The notes beneath the pieces are model-generated. The model saw only the letters and a program-made list of their open reading frames with translations, was not told the origin of the DNA and did not search any database. A stretch of 64,000 nt of DNA from Nephrocerus scutellatus (lineage: Eukaryota > Arthropoda > Insecta > Diptera > Pipunculidae), in assembly GCA_947095585.1 (NCBI GenBank), contig OX352763.1, forward strand, positions 105,813,908-105,877,907, written 5' to 3'. A program made the translations under genes and the position numbers. Shown piece after piece: positions 47,060 to 59,278 of this stretch (the stretch's first letter is position 1; each line of letters begins with the position of its first letter).

Positions 47060-48160
47060 TCAGTTATTTAGCTCGCTTTCGTGTATGTCTATCTGTGCGG
47101 GTGGAATTTTGTAATTGATTTTAAGCTAACTTCCCATTGAGCTAGAGACTTGAAACTTTAAACATAACTCAGAGCTGGATGAACATTGACAAATCACAAA
47201 AAAAATAAATTAATTCAACGCGAGCTTGCAATTTGTTTCAGATCAAAGCAAACTACTACGTACAATAATCGTGCTAACCGTTTTAAATTAAAAATGTATT
47301 TTTATTAGCTAACATGTTTTTCATTGCGTTTTCTGATGTTTTTCTCAAATTTAAAAAAATTCCTTGTATTGTTTTGTGTCAACTGGAATGTGCTGATATA
47401 TTTAGTCACGTGAAAGTGACCCTGCGTCCATATGTTCGGTTCACTTCGAGCGTCTATAACCTAACAACTTTAACCTAAATATAAAGACCTTTTAACAGCG
47501 ATGACTTTACTGTGTGAGCAAGTGCAGATTTTACACTACAACAACCCTCCTATTGCCAGTTGAAGCTCCATCATTTTTAATAGCGAACAACCCAGCAATT
47601 ATATGGGTGGCAATAGGCGTGCCACAGTCTAAATGCCACAAAGGCAATCCATTAATAGCAGTTGATACTACCACTTTTTTTTATTATCAACGCAATGTTG
47701 TATGTACGAGTAACTATGTATAGAAAATTGTTTTCATTATTTGGAGAGATGGGCGGCTGGCGATGGAAACAGGTGCCACACATGTCTCAGCCGAGGAGCA
47801 ATTTTCCGGGCGGGCAGCAGTGTCACCACTATAAATACGGCCGCACATCAATATGCAAATTGGCCATTTTCAAGAAATTACAAACAGCGGAAAAGTGACA
47901 AGCTGTGATGTTGCCATCGAACGAAACGGAACGAAACGTTTTGACGGTTGCTTGTCATCATCATTATCGCGGCTCTTGGGGTAAAATTTTATTAGAACTC
48001 GACAGTTAATTGGGAAATTATTGTGACTAACTGACGATGTTTTCAGAGGAATTGGAAGTCGATTAAATAAAGTGGACGTTCCTTGGAATTACCAATAATG
48101 ACACCTTGAACTCATAAAGGAATATCTTCTATTATTGCCATTGCAAAACATTAGCCAAAG
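47060..48160. other. Single-copy-looking intron DNA
   Basis: No gene. Its borders are poorly defined; sequence around 47070-47200 may still be repeat-derived. Confidence 0.35.
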
Positions 48161-48164
48161 TCGT

Positions 48165-50480
48165 TTAACGAATGTAATTTGACAAATGACATATTGCTAT
48201 AAAATTTGACATAAGAAACATCAAACTATTTTTAATTTTGCTCAAGATCATAAATTCCATTTTATTTGAAAAACAATGTGACAGAAATGTATAATAAGAA
48301 AAGATGTCATAAAATTTGACACTTGAGCTTAAATTTTTTTTTAAATTAAAATTAAAAATTCGAAAATGTGACATTAAATTTGACATTTGAACTTTTTTCA
48401 AAAATTACTTCGAGATTCAAAAGCACAAGATAACATATACTAAGACAGAAATAAATAATAAAAAAAAAGTTATTTTAAAATGGTACTATAAATTTTGACC
48501 GTCATATTTATTAAAATTACTTTAGAAATCCATAACACTAATTTTTCCTTTTATTAGAAAAAATAAGTGCCAGATATAATATAAAATAATTATAAAAAGT
48601 CATTCGACATTGTGCCATAAATTTTGGCATTTAAACGTCAAAATTTTTAAAATCACCTTTTTTTCTTTTTAATAGAAAAATGCATAAAAACCGGACTTTC
48701 TTTCTACTTAAGAGCTCATTACTATAGCTATAAAATAAGTGAGCTACAAAATATTAGTTATGTCAGAATTGTTCACAAATTTGGTGGTTTATAGCCAGCA
48801 GTTAATAATAATAAAATTTTTCAGCTACTATGTAAATTTTTTTTTATATAAATCACCCTATAAATTATTGTACATACACATAAACAGAAGTACTTTTATG
48901 TCGTTGGAACTTGAAAGGAACACAATAAATATTGTAGAGTTTTGGAATTAATTTGATTAAAAATTTTAATGTTACTATATGAAATTTGATGGAAAAATTT
49001 AATTAGATGGATGAATCAATGCGAATTGTATCAGAACTGGACTTACCTTTTACCCCAGCTGTCTTCGATATTAAATTTGGACGTTGCGCTATAAAAATCA
49101 GTAACGTCAATTTTTTAAAAATTACCTCAAAATATAAAACATCAATGTGGCCGATTATTAGAAAAATATAAAAAAAACTTAACTTACTTTCTACTTAAGT
49201 GCTCATTACTATAAAATGTTAACAGTTGTGCCATAATATATCAGTTACATCAAATTTCTTGAAATTATCTTTTAAATAAAAAAGATGGATTTTGCCTTTT
49301 ATTAGAAAATGCATAAAAACCGGACTTACTTCCTACTTAGCGCTCATGAGTATAAAATATGACTTACTTCAAATATTTTATAAATTTTGTCTTTTATAGT
49401 TTAGCATATATTTTGTTCGACATTTCAAATGACAGTTATGTCAGATTTTGTAGAAAATATTGAATAAAATGGGATGAACCATTTCTTATTGGATATTTTT
49501 TGAATTAGAAATTAGAATGCATTAAAGCAAGGTCTTTACTATAAAATTTTGACCATTTTGCTATAAAAGTCAGTAACGTCAAATTTTCTTACACATTTTT
49601 ATAACTTATAACTTTTTAAGATATATTATGTCACTACTTATTGCATATACATACCAACAGAACTACTATTTCGACAATTGAATTTACAGTTTTGTCAGAT
49701 TTTATCGAAAACATTAAATAAAATGGGACGAAACATTTTTTATTGGATATTTTTTGAATTAGAAATTAGAATGCTCCAAAGCTGCATCTAGCGGTCTCTA
49801 CTATAAAATTTTAAAAGTTTTGCTATAATTATTAGTTACGTCAAATTTACAAAATTACGTCAAAGCTACAAATTTTGTAATTTTTAGTCAACGTTAGATT
49901 ATGTCATTATTTATTGCATGTACATACCGACGGAAAATTTAAAAGTAGGATGAAACAGTTCTTATTGGATATTTTTTGAAAAGGAATACGTCAAAGTTAG
50001 ACCTAGCGTTCTTTACTATTAAATTTTGACAGTTGTGCTATAAAAATCAGTTACGTCAAATTTTCTCAGAAATTCGGTAATTTATAGTCAAAGATGGATT
50101 ATGTAATTACTTTTTACATATTATATATCAACAGATCTACTTTTTGACATTTGAAATGACCGTTATAGATAGATAAGATTATATACATATATATAGATAG
50201 ATTTTATAGAAAATATTGAATAAAATAGTACGAAAAATTTCTTATCGGATATTCTTTTGAATACGTGAAAGCTAGACCTAGCGTTCTTTACTATACAATT
50301 TTGACAGTTGTGCTATAAAAGTCAGATGTCAAATTTTTTTCTTCAAATTTTTTATTTTATATTCAAGAGAAATCAGATTATATCTTTACTATAATGACAA
50401 ATTTTGATAGGTATTTTCTTATTATAATTTTTTTATATAAATCTCCCAGCATATTATTGCAAATATATATCAACAGACCT
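48165..50480. repeat. AT-rich repetitive tract, irregular ~220-280-bp units
   Basis: Units share CTATAAAATTTTGACAGTTG, TGCTATAAAAATCAGTTACG, TCAAATTTT and TTCTTATTGGATATTTTTTG. The TATTGGATAT marker falls near 49487, 49741, 49963 and (as TATCGGATAT) 50243. The 48165-49400 part is more diverged but carries the same GTCAAATTTT and TTTTTATTAGAAAA words. Confidence 0.75.
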
Positions 50481-50489
50481 GAATCAATT

Positions 50490-52306
50490 AAATTATTACA
50501 TTATAATTAAATAACTTAGATGCGATAGTGGAAAATTATATGTTTTTCTAAATGTTTTCTTGAGGGGCGCAGAGGCGTGGTGGATCAATTTAAGTACAAC
50601 CGCTTCGTTTTGCTTAAAAATACCTTCCTGGATTGTACTAAGCCATGACGTACCGAAAAATTTCCCTCTTTCCCTCTCTTGTTTTGGGAATACTTTTAAG
50701 ACTTTCCTTGCCAAATATGTCAGACCGGTTTTTTGTCCCTACTTCCACCGCTTGCTTATCCATTTTTAAAAGTCCTAATCAAACACAATTCCTTCGTCTG
50801 TTATCCTGACAAAGATGACAGCTCATCCGGCAGAAACAAGAGGACATTTAAAAGAGATCTTCGTTCGCGGGACAAAAACAATAAAAAAAACAATGATGAG
50901 GACGACGCAGAAAAGGACAAAAAAAAAACTACAAATCAACTAACACCACCGCCTATTCGGCGCCAGTCCAGTTTTTGGTGCTGGTTTGGTTTGGATTTTT
51001 GGATATTAGTGCGAGGGGCAAGCGACCTAGCGGGCGAACACAAACTTGTTGTTGTTATTAATAATGCAACTCTTCTCGGACATGCCATTCAATGCGTTGC
51101 TCTCGTTCTTTGGTGTGTTGAGCGATTTTCAATGTTCCGCTCTGTGTTCATCAGATTCCGATTTGAAGGCGCCCATCATTAGCCAAGCAGAGCAGAGGAG
51201 AGCACAACGGCCAAGCATTACTTCAAGGGCAGAACAATATCGAGATCCGAAAAACCAGTCCTCGCAGAGTTCAGTCTCCATCTCCATATCCAAGTCCGTA
51301 GTGTATTTGCCCCCAGAAAGAGAGAATCCACAATGAAGGAGAGATTTTGCCATTTCTCGTGTTGTTCGTCGGCTTCGGAAGACCATGATTACAAGGGTCA
51401 GCGGGGTATGCGCTCCACTCCAAACTCATAAGAGAAAAACTGGAAATGTCAAAAACAATGAAAACGGTCCAATGGTTTTGACAAACATTGCCTAGATTAC
51501 CGATGACAGATCAAAAGAAGCGCGCTTAGTGCAGTGCACAGCAGTCTTTTACATTAAATCTGCGCGCGCACATTGTGTGTAGGTTGGGGGACTTGAATGT
51601 TGTTGTTGTTGTTGTTATTTCAGCTGATGCTGTATTGCTATATTGCTGCCAGTGAAGCGCGGATTTTGAATTTTCGAATTCGATGGTGGAGCGGTAAGTT
51701 TTAAGGTTCGAATTCTAGCTTGGAGATTTACTTATAGCTCCCGCGTATACGACGATCATTTTGTTAGATGTCAATCTGGTCGGCTGTTTCTTGTGCTTAT
51801 CCCGAAGCGATCTGTGATTCGGCGCCGTCCCCATCACAGCCGGCAACGCCATCGCCGTTGCCACCACCGTACAGCACGAGTTTCGGCTAATCCTTTCCGC
51901 GGATGGTTCTTTTCTTCTTCTTTTGAACAAATTCGACAAAAACGAGATCGCGCGCGATACTTATCAACGCGATCAGTGTAATCAGATCAATAGATCGGTT
52001 GACGGTTTTGTCTCGTGGCAATATCGATTGTACCGCCGACGCTGACGACGATTCCCCGAATTAGTTTACCCTTTATGCGGCGGCAAAACTTCTCTCTAAT
52101 CGATTGGCTTCGGTGGGGGATCTAATGAGAGAATGAGAGTTTATTTCCAAATTGTCAACAAATTCGTGGAAACAACTGAAGTGCCTGATGAGCGTTTTGT
52201 TTGGGCATCGGTTTTGATCAACATCGCGACGGTTGATGGCTGATAGCTCGTAAACGCTGTCATTAACGCTTAGTACTATTCAATTATATTCGCAGCCGTC
52301 ACACCG

Positions 52307-52345
<39 letters not shown>

Positions 52346-53330
52346 TTAATGAGTCGCGCGGGCGTCTTTGAGTCTACTAACAATCCATGGCGCGCGGTCA
52401 GCGAAAGGTGTTGGCGGATCCATAGACCTTATTTGTAGGCAAATTACGACTTAACAAGCGTCGTTTAAGTGATTACCGAAGACGAGAGCGACGAAGGCAA
52501 AAATAAAAATATTCCGGAAGTTGGTTCATTTGTTAATTACCCAGTGCTTGAGTTTAATCGTTTCCGCAACGGACCGTCTAACCCAAGGCGTCACGTTGTT
52601 GTTTTCCTGAACGCTTTTCCTTTTTTGTGCGTTGTTTTTTTATATCTTTTTTCAAAATTATAAATTAAAATGAAATATAGTTTAAAGTGATGTGCTGTAG
52701 TGTAAATAATAAAATAATAATAAAAAAAAAATTTTTTTTCATTACCTTTCGTGCATTTTGTTCCACAACACTGTGGAGTAATTTGCATAAAATACTAATA
52801 TAGGGTGCGGAGGAGTTGATATTTCGGTTAAATGAGGTCCGTGATTTTTCACACACACGTTGCGTTCACTTGGTTCTGGTTTTGGTTTTGCGAAGCTCGA
52901 AAAGTGTTGTGCGGGTGCTGCGCATGCATACTAAACAGCCGCTTGCTGGTGGCTGCCTTTGATATTTGCGCGTTTTGCCCCCGTTTGTGGTTCATTTGCG
53001 CGAATGGCGCGAACGCTTTATCGCGTTGCCTTTATTTGGTAGGGCAGTTAATAAAATTTTTTTCTTATACTCTGGGATTGGCGTCCATAACCTCCACATA
53101 GGGGAGGCATAAGCAATCAGCATATAAATGCGCAACGGCGGCAAAGTTGATTGTTTAAAAAAATTTATAAACATTAAAAATATTATACGAGCCGGTAACG
53201 TGAAGTAATGAGAATGATGTGCGTGTGAACAGACCTTGCGAAATTTCTTCACCGAAATTGGTAACGCATCAGGCGAACGAAGAAGGCACAACTGCGTCAT
53301 AACAAAAGCAAAGAGACTTGCTGTCATACC
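50490..53330. other. Single-copy-looking intron island, GC-richer
   Basis: No recognisable gene. The Lys/Asp/Asn-rich frame at 50733-51182 reflects A-rich repeats. Contains (GTT)n at 51599-51616, a CG-rich stretch with clustered ATCGAT and GATC words (51890-52110) and (CA)n at 52309-52342. Candidate cis-regulatory island of omb. Confidence 0.4.
52309..52342. repeat. (CA)n microsatellite
   Basis: Uninterrupted CA run of about 17 dinucleotides; likely polymorphic. Confidence 0.95.
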
Positions 53331-53389
53331 TGAATGAAAGCTTCAAGTGTCGTCACATTAAATGGTCCAAATGTGATAACTATTCTTGG

Positions 53390-54060
53390 GCCAGAAAATA
53401 TGTTCTTAACTACACCAATATTTTCCCACGGAACAAAATTCAAAAACTCTGGTTTTCCTGAATATTTGTGTGGGAACCAGCCGAAATTTTACACAAATAT
53501 TTGGTGCTCCACGAAAACTTGATCTGTCATATTTTTTAAAAGGTCTGAAACTTTTGGTCAAGGTGCTCCCATTCAAAAAAATTTAAAAACTGTGATTTTC
53601 CAGAATATTTGTGTAGAAGCCACCTGATATTTTACACAATTATTTGGTACTCCATGACAACATGATCTGTCACAACATGATTGGTCAAAAAAATTCAAAA
53701 ACTCTGGTTTTCCTGAATATTTGTGCGGAAACCAGCTGAAATTTTACACAAATATTTGGTGCTCCACGAAAACATGATCTGTCATATTTTTTAAAAGGTC
53801 TGGAAAATTAGGGCAAGGCGCTCCTATTCAAAAAAAAATTTAAAAACTGTGATTTTGCAGAATATTTGTGTAGAAGCCACCTGATATTTTACACAAATAT
53901 TTGGTGCTCCACGAAAACATGATCTGTCATATTTTTAAAAGGTCTGGAACTTTTGGTTAAGATGCTCCCACAAAAAAAATTTCAAAAACTTTGGTTTTCC
54001 AGAATATTTGTGTGGAAGCCACCTGAAATTTTACACAAATACTTGGTACTCCATTTATTG
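53390..54060. repeat. Tandem array, ~145-bp unit
   Basis: Five units, one shortened, share AAAAACTCTGGTTTTCCTGA, ATATTTGTGTGGAA, CCACCTGAAATTTTACACAA, TATTTGGTGCTCCACGAAAA and CATGATCTGTCATATTTTTT. Markers fall near 53452, 53598, 53707, 53850 and 53994. The third unit is ~35 bp short. Confidence 0.88.
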
Positions 54061-54164
54061 TTGTTCTCTAATGATTTTCTTTATAGAATTGTAGTATTAA
54101 GAGTACAGTAGATTTCCAATTATGTGAACTAACAATGGAAGACAAATTCATTCATGAAATAAAT

Positions 54165-55370
54165 ACACTTGGGTGCAAAAAATTCGCACACTGAGCCGTT
54201 TTCAACAAAAGTTCAAAAATATCAAAAAATCCTATGTATGTTTAATTTTCTTGAATGTATATTCAAAGTCTATTTCAACACCTATTCAGTGGCACCTTTT
54301 TTATACTTATACCTTGCCAACAAAGTCAAAAATCACTTTGTCAACATATGAAGTACACGATTTTTGTTAATTTGTCGCATTAAAATTAGTGGTAAAAATC
54401 GATTTAAAACATGGAAATCAGCAAAAAACATTTTATTTAATCAGAAATATTGACCCTCTAGCGCGAATTACAGCTTCCATTCGATGTTTTATTGATTTCA
54501 CCAAAGTTTTAACCAAATCCTGACGTATCGCCTTCCATTCCTCTGCGATCGCCTGTTGCAGCTCCTGGAGACTCGTTGGAGCAATATCTCTGGATCGAAC
54601 TCTTTTTTTTAGCTCGTCCCATAAATGTTCGATGGGATTAAGGTCCGGGCTTCAAGCTGGCCATTCCATAGCAGGCACATCCACCTCTTAAAGGTACTAG
54701 TAAACTATACTAGTCGTATGCGATCTCGCCTTATCCTGCATGAACAGAAAGTTTTCACCAACAAACTCGGTAAAAAGTACGACGTAGTCCTCGATTACTT
54801 CCCCAATGTACCGTTGAGAAGTCAATCATATTGATCGACGGCCATCAGTAATTGTTCCCAAGATAAACACAAGATCTGTCTTCACCGCCAGTGACATGCT
54901 TCCCCAGAATATGCACGATCCACCGCCATACGAGACACGTTCTTCTCTTGTCTCGGTCTCTTGATCTTCTGTACACTCTTCCTCGCCCACCGTTGCTATG
55001 AACACATCCTGCACTCGTCAGAGAACAGAACTGTTCTCCATTGTTCTTCTGTTCAATTCAAATGCTCTCGAGCAAACTGAAGGCGGGCTCGCCAGTGGGC
55101 TGTGGTCAAAATCGACCCGTTCGATGTCTTATGTGAAGTCAGATCACCTTTTCGAATTCGTCTTCTAACTGTCTGACCGACTGACTTCGACTACACGAAC
55201 TTTTTGGAGCCGCTGTTCCAGTTGAACCGCATTCAAACGACGAAGTCGTCAGAAGAAAGCGGTCATCACGCTCTGTTGTAGCACAAGGTTGACCAGATCC
55301 TTGTCGCCGCCTGAAACCGCCAATTTCTCGATATCTCTGCCACACTCGACAAACGGAGAATCGGCTTTTA
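54165..55370 (-). pseudogene. Tc1-type transposase relic, 5'-truncated, fused into a mariner relic
   Basis: The minus strand carries VWQRYREIGGFRRRQGSGQP near 55330, the end of the paired DNA-binding domain with its GRPR-like motif, and TTERDDRFLL. A central block at 54830-55010 includes VSYGGGSCIFWG...LAVKTDLVFI. Around 54640 a frame reads DLNPIEHLWDELKKR (third acidic catalytic residue), followed by a well-preserved C-terminus ending at ~54440 (HRMEAVIRARGSI-like). At least three frame changes separate these blocks. The 5' end of the Tc1 element is absent. Confidence 0.85.
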
Positions 55371-55690
55371 AAGCTGTCGCAGCTCCGTGCAGGTCGATTG
55401 ACATTTGCAAAACGTCTGATTATTCGGTTGCCAAATTTGGCGCACAAGAGATAGATTGTCAGTCGGCTTTTATGGCATGTGGCACCATCTTGTTAAAACA
55501 AAAGGTCGTCCACATTCATAGCCTAATTATTTGATCAGCATGGCTCTGTAATGGTCGCCATTGATGGTAACGTCGTTTCCAGCAGCGTTTTCAAAACAAA
55601 ATTGGCCAATTATGCCACCACTCTCTACGATTACGTGTGGCTGTTGCGAACCCGAAATCCGCCAGTTCAGCTTGTTTACATACACACACT
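55371..55690 (-). pseudogene. Mariner/IS630-type transposase fragment
   Basis: The minus strand reads a FENAAGNDVTINGDHYRAML-like segment (55530-55620), a degraded second-Asp region (TRWCHMP, ~55480) and FGNRIIRRFANVNRPARSCD (55375-55440). The last corresponds to the family block before the third catalytic acid (normally PPRSCDLTPLDYFLWG). It belongs to the family at 12.5 and 17.7 kb and is cut off by the Tc1 relic at ~55370. Confidence 0.75.
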
Positions 55691-55782
55691 GACATGGAAG
55701 ACTTTCGACCCCGAGATAGAAGATTATCGAGCTGTCAAAATTTTAAGCAAATCGTTCAAAAATAAATGTTGCCATCATCACC

Positions 55783-55880
55783 ATCATATTTGGCTCAACA
55801 GCCGGTGTCCGGTCCTGGCCTCCTGCAAAAAATCTCTCCACCAGTCCCGATTTCGAGCCGATGTCATCCAGTTTGGAAAT
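55783..55880 (-). mobile_element. LINE family 1, 3'-end fragment
   Basis: ATCATATTTGGCTCAACAGC through TTTCGAGCCGATGTCATCCA matches 58731-58820 of the larger antisense copy. This is only the extreme 3' UTR. Confidence 0.75.
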
Positions 55881-56308
55881 GTTGCTATAACCTACTTTTA
55901 AAACAACCCAGTAAATGGCCACCCCTTTAGCTAGCAAATAAAAATACTATTATACTATCACGATGGAAACACAGTCTAAAGGGCAGTTCGAATTCCACTG
56001 AATTAGGGTAAATTGATTTTTGTTCGAAATACCAGGCCGATACTGTATTTATATTTCAGTGTATTTGACGTTGCGTTATGACGACGATAGCTGCGTTCGA
56101 TTGGAATGTAGAGTACAACTATCCACTTTAGTTAATTCAGCTACTGTAGTGAGAAGACTGTTCGATAGGTATTCTTCACTTAAGATAAATGTCAGTGTTA
56201 CCCATCTGAAGTAAATACATGAACAGAACACCTCTTCACTTACATCAGTTGCCTAATTTCGCCCAATTTTTAACTGTAGGCAGAGAAGAAGATGATTGTT
56301 GGACATAC

Positions 56309-56420
56309 GATGATTACTACGATCTATACAACCGTGCTCCGAACCTGACCTCCCACAAGAAATTTCTATACCAGTATTGATTTTGAGTCGATCGTCGACG
56401 TCGTCCACAGAAAATTCGCA
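56309..56420 (-). mobile_element. LINE family 1, 3'-end fragment, diverged
   Basis: CTATACAACCGTGCTCCGAA...CCTCCCACAAGAAATTTCTA resembles 55793-55860 and 58738-58800. Heavily diverged. Confidence 0.5.
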
Positions 56421-56469
56421 ATAAAAATGATCGAGTCTAAGATATGGAGTAGGTTTTGTACAAGGAGTA

Positions 56470-58130
56470 GATGTAGAGGGACTGTTTCTTCGCTCCGAAA
56501 TATTTATTGTATTTTTTTTTTGTTGTAAATTATAAAAAAACATTGCACATAAAATTATCTTAAGTTGTATACAAACGTTCATGCACATATACATACACAT
56601 ATCCATGGATGGGTATACATTCCTTTAAGTAGTTAAGTGCGTCGCGCATCAATTAAATTTTTCAATGAGGCGCCTTCCTCTTTGGCTCTGCTATAAAAAA
56701 AAAACCAAAAAATTGGGGAAAAACGTGAAACGTGATCAAAACTCGCACATCAATCCCTCTAGTCTTAGCTGTGGTTGTTGTTGTTGCTGTTGATTTCCCT
56801 GGAATTTCGGGTCCTCTGTGTTTTCATCATAATGATGACAGTTCACCAAGTAGAGGCTAGCTGATGCGCGAGTGCATTCAATTGAAGGTCTCGACTTGGT
56901 TCTTGATGGTGCTCCGAGCGTGTCTATTGTCCGATATTTAATTCAAACGCATTATGAATATTTTATTAACTTAATGAAATGGTATTGCCGCCACAGTCAG
57001 TCACACACATCAGAAGAGCAAAGCAATAGCACCAGTTTCACCGAGAAATATGATTTGTTAGGAAATCGTCTTCTTCGTCGAGTGGATTGTCACTGGCTTG
57101 CAACAAGCAGCTACAAAAAAAACTTCCAGCGAGAAATACAAAAAAGTTCGTGATTTGATTTTTTGATTTTCTGTACCAGACATGGTATAGGGACAGGACG
57201 ACGCGACGTTCACGTGTGATTACTGATCGCTTCTCCACATACTCGAATGCAATGAGTTTGCCACGTATCTGCGAGCAGAGAACATCCTGAAACTGAGCTG
57301 TGAGCATGTCTGCTCGATCCCTGGATTCTAAGAAATATCCGCAACGAACATTAAATTCGGTGGATTGCGTTGTTGTTCAATGTCTATACGCGTGTGCAAG
57401 TTGTGTAGGCGGTGTGATAGTAATGGTAGTGACAACCTCTCAAGGACACCTTGCCTTGTCTTGACGACTGACATTAGTTTGAGTCTGAGTTTTCCTCTAA
57501 AAGTTCTGGATGCGTGAGTTAGGTATACCATATCAAAAAAAATCGGTCAAACAATGTATACAAATTGTTGTGATGCCGCGGTGCGGAGCAGTACTTACTT
57601 TATTTTCAAAAAATTTTCATGACGAGAGATGAAATCGAGAGGATGCACCCCATCCTCCATAAGCCGCATTAGTGATGTAATATACAACACCGTCTGGTTC
57701 TTGCTTCTTCCTGCGAATCAATTGTATGTGACTCTCAAAACCTTCTCTATAGAAAGCCCAACTGTATGCATACTAATGCATTGAACAATCCCAAATGCGT
57801 CAGTGTTTGTGGGATGTGAATACAGTGTACAAAAAATAAGCAGTCGCACAGAGCGAGAAACGTAAGATGTGGTAGTGGGAAAAAGAAAAATTTTATATGG
57901 ATTTTGCTCTTTAGTTGATTACCAATACATAAACATTTGGGATTTTTTAAGCATGTGTCCGTTTATTAGCCAAACAGATGGGCTTTCTATAGAGAAGATG
58001 TTTTGCTGTGATGCCAACGACAAAACGTCTATGTGTGCGGTTGCAAGTGCAGTGCAGATAAAGCGGTGTTGCCAGAGCATCTCATGTTTTTTTGAATGAA
58101 GTTTTGACATTGTTCGTGTAATAATCATGG
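56470..58130. other. Single-copy-looking intron island
   Basis: No gene recognised. Contains GTTGTTGTTG runs near 56775. Short open frames are not supported by codon pattern or domains. Confidence 0.35.
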
Positions 58131-58730
58131 CAGGCTACATATCTTCATTTTTGACAATCATGCTCTAAATATCTTACAACGCTTAAGTCAGATTATTTTC
58201 TTATTAGTCCTATAATAATTTTTAATCTTCCTATAATATTTATAATTTTTGCCAATCATGTAGTAAACATCCTATAACGCTTAAGTCAGATTATTTTCTT
58301 ATTAGTCCTATAATAATTTTTAATCTTCCTATAATATTTATAATTTTTGCCAATCATGTAGTAAACATCCTATAACGCTTCAGTCATTTTGTTTTCATAT
58401 TCATCCTATAATCATTTTTAATCTTATCTTATCGGCAATAAACATTCTGTAACGACGCTTATTTATCATTTTTATATCATATCCATCCTATAATCATTTT
58501 TAATTATCTTATAAAACTTGTAATTTTCCAATTAACGAATAATCAACCTACAATTAGCCTTTATAGAGTAGCCTAGAATATTTAGACCATTTTATAACTA
58601 ACCTTTATTTAACCTACAATCTTCCTATAAATCTCAAATTCTGTAAGCTTATTATCAACCTATAAATTATATATTTTTATAGTCAAACTATTACTATTTA
58701 ATAGTCATTCTCTTATATTCATTATCATAT
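58131..58730. repeat. CTATAATC-type AT-rich array with 98-bp tandem repeat
   Basis: A 98-bp unit (GCTTAAGTCAGATTATTTTC ... GTAGTAAACATCCTATAAC) repeats at 58181 and 58279 and begins again at 58377. The first two repeats are nearly identical. Degenerate CCTATAATCATTTTTAAT-like words fill the rest. The same word composition resumes at 61470. Confidence 0.85.
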
Positions 58731-58732
58731 TT

Positions 58733-59278
58733 GGCTCTACAACCGGGGTCCGGACATGCCGTCCCGAAAAAAAAAAAACACTTCACCGGTCCCGATTTCG
58801 AACGGATGTCATCCAGTTTGGCATTCCTAAACTCTGGGCGACCTGGTCTATACCATCCTTCCAGCTTAGACTAGGCCGGCCTCGCTGTCGTGTTCGATAA
58901 ATCCTACTTTCAGAGCAGAATCTTCTTAGCTCTTGCGAGCTAGTTGTCCTGCCTACCGAGCTTAATTATCTTCACGGTTTTGACATCGCGGTAACGCTCG
59001 TGAATCTCATCATTATAGAGTGTCTGGAATCGTCCTTCCTCATATACGGTGTCAACAATTCTCCGAAAGACTTTCCTCTCGAACGCGGCTTAGAGTTTGG
59101 AATCCTTTTTGCCAAGCACTCATTTTTCCTCTTGCCATTACGTCGGAGTCTTGGATCCAACGCCAGTTTGTAGAGGACGCATGACTTGTGGGAGCCCGTT
59201 GTATATGATGAGTAAGTTTGATATTGATCTGGATATTTATACCTGGCTTATAACATTGGTTATGGTCAACATGCGCAG
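58733..59278 (-). mobile_element. LINE family 1, 3' half, antisense
   Basis: Starts with the 3'-UTR phrase TATTTGGCTCTACAACCGGG and runs through the C-terminal region to ACATTGGTTATGGTCAACATGC. It is interrupted at ~59278 by another LINE and continues at 60961. Confidence 0.85.

Noticed and set aside
50733..51182. 149-codon frame rich in Lys/Asp/Asn
   Set aside because: Composition follows from A-rich repeats. No domain, and no splice or start context supports it.
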